A DNA stretch of 37,788 nucleotides from a bacterium (GTDB lineage: Bacteria; T1Sed10-126). Under the pieces are notes generated by a model. It was not told the DNA's origin. It ran no database searches and saw only the letters and a list, made by a program, of their open reading frames with translations. Positions 33,063 to 37,788 of the stretch are shown one piece after another. Numbering within the stretch: the stretch's first letter is position 1; each line of letters opens with the position of its first letter. The stretch spans positions 1 to 37,788 of the forward strand of contig PWHN01000087.1 of NCBI GenBank assembly GCA_003554945.1. The letters run 5' to 3'. The position numbers and the translations under genes are program-made.

Positions 33063-33250
33063 TTTGACTTCACTGAATACTGAATACTGATTACCGATTA
33101 CTGTCTCAACTTCACGCTCTCCAGATCAAGTCCACCCCACTTGCCATAATGACGTGAGTAGAGTCTTTTCTTCTACCCAAACAAAAGATAATAAGCTATA
33201 ATTATCGGTCCTACCAAAAAATCCAAACTAATCAGGAAGTGAATTTTTTT

Positions 33251-34609
33251 ATGAGCAACACCGGTAAAGTTAAATGGTTCGACCCGCGTAAAGGCTACGG
33301 TTTTATCAAACCCGCAGAGGGTGAAGATCTTTTCGTCCACGTTACAAACCTGGAAACAGATACAAAACTTGAACCAGGTACTGAAGTCCAATTCGACGTC
33401 GCCAGCACCAAAAAAGGGCTGGCCGCTCAAAATGTTAAACTTGTTGAAGAACACACAAGTAAAGAGCCTTCTGAGGACGACGGTAACGGGCACCACAAAA
33501 AACAACTATCGTTTGCAGAACTTAACCTTGATAACCAACTTCTAAATAGTCTGGATGAGGCCGGTTTTGGTGAACCGCGGTCCATACAAATAGAGACGAT
33601 TCCGACTATACTGGAAGGCAACGATATCGTCGCTTCTGCCCCTACGGGGACTGGAAAGACCGCCGCCTTCCTGCTCCCCCTGTTTCAGATGCTTGAAACT
33701 AACAGTGACGGTAGCCCGCGCGCTCTTGTGCTCGCCCCCACCCACGAACTTGCCGATCAGATCACAAAAGAGGCCCGTCTGCTAAATCCTGAAGATAAAT
33801 TCAATATCGAAAGCGTTTACGGCGGCACGGATATTTATGATGAAATGGATCGACTTGAGGGTCGTGTCGACCTGCTTGTCGCCTGTCCTGGTCGCTTGCG
33901 GGACCACCTTGGCCGCAATACCGTCTATCTGCGGCGGGTTAAACACTTTGTTCTCGACGAAGCTGATCGTATGTGCGACATGGGTTTTCTCCCTGAAATT
34001 AAAAAAATCATGTATAGTCTTCCGCCGGACCGGCAAAACCTTTTCTTCTCGGCCACCATCCCTGAGCCAATTCAGCGACTGGCTGACGATATCCTCAGCG
34101 AGCCGGTGAAGGTTGGAGTCGGTCGTCAGGCCCCCACCAAGACTATTTCACATTACGTAGTTGAAACCAAAAAAAATCAAAAACAAAAAGTCTTGAAAAA
34201 AATCCTTGGCCAGGACAACGTCGAGTCTGTTCTTGTCTTCTGCCGCACCAGAAACACCGTCCGCAAGCTTACCCGGCGACTTAGAAATGAAGGCTATGAC
34301 GCCTGTGGACTGCAGGGCGGGATGGATCAAATCGCACGCGAAGCCACTATGTCCGCCTTCCGAAGACGTAAATTTAAGATCCTCGTCGCCACCAACGTAG
34401 CTGCACGCGGCCTCGATGTCGAACACATCTCCCACGTTGTTAATTACGATGTTCCCGAAGAGCCCGACGTTTATACCCACCGCATTGGCCGCACCGGACG
34501 TTCCGGTGAAACCGGCGACGCATACACCCTGGTCACGCCACGCAACCGCCGCGACCTCAAAGATATTGAAAGAAAAATAGGCTATAAAATCGAAAGAAAA
34601 AAATTATAG
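33251..34609 (+). CDS. Cold-shock domain/DEAD-box RNA helicase fusion
   Basis: ATP-dependent RNA unwinding with an RNA-chaperone module in one chain. 452 residues from the ATG at 33251, behind AGGAAGTGA (33234-33242); the frame also opens at a GTG at 33239. Residues 1-67 form a complete cold-shock domain: TGKVKWFDPRKGYGFIKP with RNP1 (KGYGFI) and EDLFVHVTNL with RNP2 (LFVHV). An acidic/His linker (about 68-85) leads to a DEAD-box core: Q motif near FGEPRSIQIETIP, motif I APTGTGKTAAF, PTHELA (usually PTRELA), CPGRL (usually TPGRL), VLDEADRMCDMGF, FSAT, LVFCRTR, ARGLDV and HRIGRTGRSGETG. The chain ends 35 residues after motif VI, without the C-terminal RNA-binding extension common in CsdA/DbpA/CshA. 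The CSD may substitute for it. Stands alone. Confidence 0.93.
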   Translation: MSNTGKVKWFDPRKGYGFIKPAEGEDLFVHVTNLETDTKLEPGTEVQFDVASTKKGLAAQNVKLVEEHTSKEPSEDDGNGHHKKQLSFAELNLDNQLLNSLDEAGFGEPRSIQIETIPTILEGNDIVASAPTGTGKTAAFLLPLFQMLETNSDGSPRALVLAPTHELADQITKEARLLNPEDKFNIESVYGGTDIYDEMDRLEGRVDLLVACPGRLRDHLGRNTVYLRRVKHFVLDEADRMCDMGFLPEIKKIMYSLPPDRQNLFFSATIPEPIQRLADDILSEPVKVGVGRQAPTKTISHYVVETKKNQKQKVLKKILGQDNVESVLVFCRTRNTVRKLTRRLRNEGYDACGLQGGMDQIAREATMSAFRRRKFKILVATNVAARGLDVEHISHVVNYDVPEEPDVYTHRIGRTGRSGETGDAYTLVTPRNRRDLKDIERKIGYKIERKKL

Positions 34610-34821
34610 GCAAGTCCGCTCAAAAGCTCTGTTTGTCCCCTCAGCTATCCATACTGTTTTCCTTAATTTTCTCGCAAATGCTTACCTTAATGGCGATTTA
34701 TGGGTCTCATCGCAGCTTAAGGTCCTACAGACTACATCTGCTTTCTGAGCTTGGGTTTCCGGGTTTTTGAAACTTAGGGTCGAGCTTTCAACTTTAAGCT
34801 TTTGGCTTTCATCTGCACTAA
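34610..34821. other. Gap after the helicase gene
   Basis: No gene, RNA or strong hairpin is visible; the part near 34790 (TTTCAACTTTAAGCTTTTGG) is A/T-rich filler. Confidence 0.3.
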
Positions 34822-34894
34822 TGGAGCTGACGGGATTCGAACCCGTGACCTTCTCGTTGCGAACGAGACGCTCTCCCGACTGAGCTACAGCCCC
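34822..34894 (-). tRNA. tRNA-Ala (anticodon CGC)
   Basis: A 73-base tRNA. Acceptor GGGGCTG/CAGCTCC includes the G3-U70 identity pair; D-arm GCTCAGTCGGGAGAGC; anticodon stem TCTCG/CGAGA with loop TTCGCAA; T-arm ACGGGTTCGAATCCCGT; discriminator A. CCA is not encoded. Confidence 0.96.
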
Positions 34895-34912
34895 GCCTTT
34901 TTCTTGCCATAA

Positions 34913-34941
34913 ATTTTATCAGTTTTCCCCCGCCCATTCAA
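34913..34941 (-). promoter_or_regulatory. Promoter of tRNA-Ala
   Basis: TTGAAT (34936-34941) and TAAAAT (34913-34918) are exactly 17 bases apart, with the tRNA 5' end 18 bases beyond the -10. The spacer contains a G-rich run (GGGCGGGGG). Confidence 0.65.
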
Positions 34942-35224
34942 TTCACTCGCTATCGGTATATACATCCATACATTCCAACGCTCGCCACAGCAAACTTGAT
35001 CCGACGCTCGTCACAGCGGGCTTGACCCGCAATCCATCCGAAGATCAGTATTCTGTAATCGGTGTTCGGTAATCAGTAAAGGGCGTGAAAACGAATAAGC
35101 CAGTGATAGGGGATAGTTTTGATTTTCGATTACGATTTTTCGCTCCGTTCCAAGCACCCCGCGCCAAGCTCCCTGCTCTCCGCGCTCTTCATCGCTCGCT
35201 CAACAAATTTACGCAAAAAAATAA
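34942..35224. other. Gap between tRNA-Ala and the stress-protein gene
   Basis: No gene in 283 bases. A REP-like unit with tail lies at 35010-35076; the rest is unremarkable, with CGCTC-rich segments near 35180. It is downstream of the stress-protein gene, but I see no clear terminator. Confidence 0.4.
35010..35076. repeat. Single REP-like unit with shared tail
   Basis: GTCACAGCGGGCTTGACCCG with CAATCCATCCGAAG and then ATCAGTATTCTGTAATCGGTG; matches 33002-33062 through both hairpin and tail. Confidence 0.55.
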
Positions 35225-35704
35225 CTAATTAGAAATTATGCGTGAAGTAGCTTCTCCCCTCGAACGAATCGTAAGCACGGGACACTCCGCCTGGCGAACA
35301 ACCCGTTCAGCCACTGAACCTATCCACCAGCGCTGAAAACCACTGCGCCCGTGTGTCCCGGTGGCAATTAAATCGAAGTTATTCTCATGAGCATATTCCA
35401 GTATTTTCTGGGCTGGCTTGCCAATCTTTGCTTCAATTTTATGTTCCGCCGGAATCTCTTTTTCAATATCTTCAAGCCAGTCCACGACTCGCGGATAAAC
35501 AAAATTTTCAAGTAATTTATCGGCCGATATATCCTTCTTGTAAAGCGAACGGAAGGAGCTTACCTCCTCCCCCTTATCCGGCAAGACGTATAAAAAAGTC
35601 AATTTGGCTTCCGTATCAGCCTGCATTTTAAGCGCCACCTTAATTGCAGGCAGGCAATTCTCTGAAAGATCAATCGCAACCAGTATTTTTGAAAAAGTTT
35701 GCAT
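35225..35704 (-). CDS. Universal stress protein (UspA family)
   Basis: 159 residues, one Usp domain. The N-terminal strand ILVAIDLSENCLPAIKVALK and the ATP-binding signature GTHGRSGFQRWWIGSVAERV followed by ECPVLTIR place it in the ATP-binding subgroup. Usp proteins help survival under starvation or oxidative stress; the partner is unknown. AAGGAGG lies seven bases before the ATG. The gene is single and divergent from tRNA-Lys. Confidence 0.93.
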   Translation of the reverse strand: MQTFSKILVAIDLSENCLPAIKVALKMQADTEAKLTFLYVLPDKGEEVSSFRSLYKKDISADKLLENFVYPRVVDWLEDIEKEIPAEHKIEAKIGKPAQKILEYAHENNFDLIATGTHGRSGFQRWWIGSVAERVVRQAECPVLTIRSRGEATSRIISN

Positions 35705-35864
35705 AACAACCCTCCTTGAATAACTAACTCAGAATTGCAACAATGATTTCCAGCAAGCAAATAAATATAAGAATAACATACTAAATCAAAATTGTCGGCA
35801 GTTGCCCCACAATTACCTTTAAATCTGAGGAAAAAAATGTATCATATATAGTCAATTATCTGGC

Positions 35865-35938
35865 GAGCCGGTAGCTCAGCCCGGTAGAGCATCGGACTTT
35901 TAATCCGGTGGCCGTGGGTTCGAATCCCACCCGGCTCA
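35865..35938 (+). tRNA. tRNA-Lys (anticodon TTT)
   Basis: A 74-base tRNA. Acceptor GAGCCGG/CCGGCTC; D-arm GCTCAGCCCGGTAGAGC; anticodon loop CTTTTAA between TCGGA and TCCGG; T-arm GTGGGTTCGAATCCCAC; discriminator A. CCA is not encoded. A TATCAT or TATATA box about 15-25 bases upstream may be its -10, but no clear -35 was found. Confidence 0.95.
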
Positions 35939-36142
35939 CTTACTCCCCCCCTCAACAGGCTTCATTACTTATCTAACACCCAGATCTCGTGTTAAATCGT
36001 GGATGAGTTTGGTCAGGCCAAGTTTTATGAGATCATGTCACGAGATTTGACCTCCAAAAATTGTCACTTTTATCACTCTAGAAATCTTCCGAAGAACGAC
36101 GGTTTTTTCAATCCCTCTTTTACACAATTATATGGACACAAC

Positions 36143-37423
36143 TCACGTCCCCCTCGTAAAGTCCTCGTACGATACGTTTTTATGCACCCCTTTTCCCAGC
36201 AGCCATTTCCAGAGAGGAACACACCGAATGGTTCCCGATTTGTTATGCCATTCAACCTGCTCGGTCCCCTCGTAATTTCCCGTCAGGATCAATAAATTAT
36301 TACATTGGAGTTTTTCTCGGGCGTGAAGGAGTCCTCGGACTTCACGGTCGCGGGTCGACGGTTTTTTCAGGTCCGAACAGACCTGGATTAGATGGGTTAC
36401 TGTGGTTCCTTTTTTAATTACGAAATCAACTTCGTAATTATTTTTGTAATAAAAGAACTCCAGCTCTCCCGTCAGTTGTTGTTTTTTTAATTGAATGGCA
36501 GCAAGATTTTCGTAAAACCGCCCGACATCGGAGGAAAAACGAAATCCGATCGTGGATACAAGTCCATTGTCGATAACATATGTTTTTTTGTTTGCTCGCT
36601 CCTGCTGCTTTGTTTTATAAGAAAACCGCTTCACCTGAAAAAGAAGGTAGGTTTCTTCCAGGTATGATAGGTATTTCTGCACAGTCTGATCACTGCCTAT
36701 ATCCGTGAACTCCGCAACCGTTTTGTAGGCTACTGGATTGCAAAAATTCGAAATGAGATGATAGGCCAGCTTTTCCAGTGCTTCGGGGTAACGGGGGTTA
36801 TGACGTGTGACAATGTCCTTAAACAACGTTGATTCAAACAATGTTTCCAGGTATTGTTTTTGGGATAAATCGTGGATCAGGGGTTCGGGGTAACCCCCCT
36901 GCTGCAAGTATGTCTGAAAATGGGACTTTTTGTCCGCTGTCGTTAATTCCTTGCCAGCGTAATCCAGGTATTCGGAAAAAGAAAATGGAAAGACAATAAT
37001 CTTACTGTAACGACCGGTTAGGTGCGTCGCCAGCTCCCGGCTGAGCAGGCGGGCATTGCTCCCGCTGATGACGAGGTTACGCCCAGCCCTTCGCAGGCGA
37101 TTAACAAATAATTCCCATGAATCTAAATTCTGTATTTCATCCAGGAACAACACGTTTGGCACTTGGTAAATCCGATCAATCGTTGCAACCAGTTCGTCAT
37201 AATCGTCCAGTTCAACCAGGGCCTCATCATCAAAATTACAGTAACCGAATGACTCCAGCTCATTCAGAGCATAAAAGCTTTTACCCGCCCGTCTTGGACC
37301 GGTAATTACTTTAATAATCGGCTTTTCTCGGTTCGCAAACGGGATATCCCTCTTCACATATTCCCTCGCTTTAGTTTCTTCCAATTCCCGTTTTTGCCGT
37401 AATATTACATCCCTTAGAGACAT
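36143..37423 (-). CDS. AAA_14/DUF4143 ATPase
   Basis: 426 residues from the ATG at 37423, behind GGGAG; the frame opens further to a TTG at 37444. The N-terminal ATPase domain has Walker A ITGPRRAGKSFYAL (about 38-51) and Walker B VPNVLFLDEIQNLDSWE, then NLVISGSNARLLSRELATHL. A winged-helix-like middle follows (EFTDIGSDQTVQKYLSYLEE). The C-terminal DUF4143 domain has YVIDNGLVSTIGFRF and the nuclease-like NNYEVDFVIKKGTTVTHLIQ, where QVC replaces the EVK of typical members. Such genes are common, often horizontally acquired and present in many copies; their role is not established. It stands alone with a terminator-like hairpin upstream on the other strand. Confidence 0.9.
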   Translation of the reverse strand: MSLRDVILRQKRELEETKAREYVKRDIPFANREKPIIKVITGPRRAGKSFYALNELESFGYCNFDDEALVELDDYDELVATIDRIYQVPNVLFLDEIQNLDSWELFVNRLRRAGRNLVISGSNARLLSRELATHLTGRYSKIIVFPFSFSEYLDYAGKELTTADKKSHFQTYLQQGGYPEPLIHDLSQKQYLETLFESTLFKDIVTRHNPRYPEALEKLAYHLISNFCNPVAYKTVAEFTDIGSDQTVQKYLSYLEETYLLFQVKRFSYKTKQQERANKKTYVIDNGLVSTIGFRFSSDVGRFYENLAAIQLKKQQLTGELEFFYYKNNYEVDFVIKKGTTVTHLIQVCSDLKKPSTRDREVRGLLHAREKLQCNNLLILTGNYEGTEQVEWHNKSGTIRCVPLWKWLLGKGVHKNVSYEDFTRGT

Positions 37424-37721
37424 TTTGACTCCCAAATAAAGCAATTTTGTCCATATTTGCTTAATACGTTACTAATATAAAGCAAAAAAACCTAAAAATC
37501 AAGAAAAATTATCCAATCCACCATTATCTGATTAAATTTTCTCTTGAAATCACTACCCAAAAATTGATCCAATAATGAGTAGTGTTGATAAAAAAGGGTA
37601 AGCAAGCGGACTGAGGTCCGCTTTTTTTATGTACCCTTCCCGGTTTTATCCCCAAATATTTTTCGATATTTCGCAATAACTTAAAAAGTTAAAGTACGAT
37701 ACCCCGGTATAGTTGATAGGT
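37424..37721. other. A/T-rich gap upstream of the DUF4143 gene
   Basis: No gene is supported. The first 120 bases are A/T-rich and should hold the ATPase promoter on the minus strand. The only clear signal is the intrinsic terminator at 37605-37628 on the plus strand. Confidence 0.4.
37605..37628 (+). terminator. Intrinsic terminator with no obvious upstream gene
   Basis: AGCGGAC-TGAG-GTCCGCT forms a perfect 7-base-pair stem followed by seven T residues on the plus strand. There is no plus-strand gene between tRNA-Lys and this point; an unannotated small RNA or leader could end here. Confidence 0.75.
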
Positions 37722-37788
37722 TCAATGTTTCACCACATCTTTCTTTGTCAGACGAACCTTTACCGGTTTCCCGCCGTGTTTGTCGCGC
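37722..37788 (-). CDS. C-terminal end of an unidentified gene (cut by window edge)
   Basis: The last 67 bases read on the minus strand give an open frame ending RDKHGGKPVKVRLTKKDVVKH and a TGA stop. The residues are plausibly protein-like and basic, but the piece is too short to assign. It lies upstream of the DUF4143 gene on the same strand. Confidence 0.3.
   Translation of the reverse strand, partial: RDKHGGKPVKVRLTKKDVVKH

Larger units (their letters stand above)
32322..33250. other. 930-base non-coding region full of palindromic repeats
   Basis: No credible gene lies here. Features in order are the REP-like pair at 32531-32628; two consecutive perfect 9-base-pair hairpins at 32696-32720 and 32733-32755; a pyrimidine-rich stretch (AACTTTCCAACTC type); the unit at 32856-32894 related to the MITE-like elements; a single REP-like unit at 33002-33030; and short repeats built on ACTGAATACTGATTACC (33071-33102). 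The helicase promoter probably lies in the last 80 bases, but I could not fix it. Confidence 0.6.

Noticed and set aside
35040-35224. Attachment site or integrated element next to tRNA-Ala
   Set aside because: No integrase gene and no duplicate of the tRNA 3' end were found in the window.

Overview
The window most likely comes from a diderm (outer-membrane) bacterium with a mixed gene repertoire. LptA, LptB and LptC, two barrel-like outer-membrane proteins ending in Phe, and RpoN point to an LPS-type envelope. YvcK with an N-terminal membrane anchor, a long hibernation factor, RNase Y, a GerMN protein and a copper-amine-oxidase-N/amidase protein are more typical of Firmicutes-like lineages. 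A diderm Firmicutes relative (for example Halanaerobiales-like) or an uncultivated diderm phylum would both fit; this is inference and no rRNA is present to test it. The tRNAs and tmRNA do not encode CCA. The RNA promoters that can be read approximate TTGAAT-N17-TAAAAT.

Region 1 (1-11.1 kb, all minus) is one long tightly packed operon, in order of transcription: amidase, GerMN lipoprotein-like protein, lptC, lptA, lptB, rpoN, hpf, ptsN-like IIA, rapZ, yvcK, HPr, Enzyme I, and a phosphoglucose/phosphomannose isomerase cut by the window edge. It joins the proteobacterial lptCAB-rpoN-hpf-ptsN-rapZ-npr order to the Firmicutes rapZ(yvcJ)-yvcK-HPr(crh) order. With no sugar permease, the PTS here looks regulatory, tying nitrogen/carbon signalling to envelope sugar supply and LPS export.

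Region 2 (11.2-15.3 kb, minus) holds the trans-translation set: tmRNA, smpB and rnr (RNase R), then tRNA-Leu(CAG) and 5-formyltetrahydrofolate cyclo-ligase.

Region 3 (15.7-26.8 kb) contains a SulP-family anion transporter, a convergent SprA-type putative metalloprotease, a 1600-residue NAD-glutamate dehydrogenase, a 2[4Fe-4S] ferredoxin, and a DUF948-like/YtxH-like pair followed by RNase Y whose KH loop is degenerate.

Region 4 (26.8-35.7 kb) contains tandem TraF-like outer-membrane paralogues (minus), an SDR protein lacking catalytic Ser/Tyr, an orphan beta-class DNA methyltransferase, an unusual cold-shock-domain/DEAD-box helicase fusion, tRNA-Ala(CGC) and a universal stress protein. Region 5 (35.8 kb to the end) has tRNA-Lys(TTT), an AAA_14/DUF4143 ATPase, a stand-alone terminator and the tail of an unidentified gene.

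Intergenic gaps are filled with several families of palindromic repeats: REP-like pairs built on GTCATT...AATCCA, and MITE-like composites of pyrimidine-rich units bounded by inverted repeats. I found no CRISPR array, transposase or phage gene. The most distinctive points are the CSD-DEAD fusion, the hybrid operon, the missing normal starts of lptA and the SDR gene, and the REP/MITE-like repeats.
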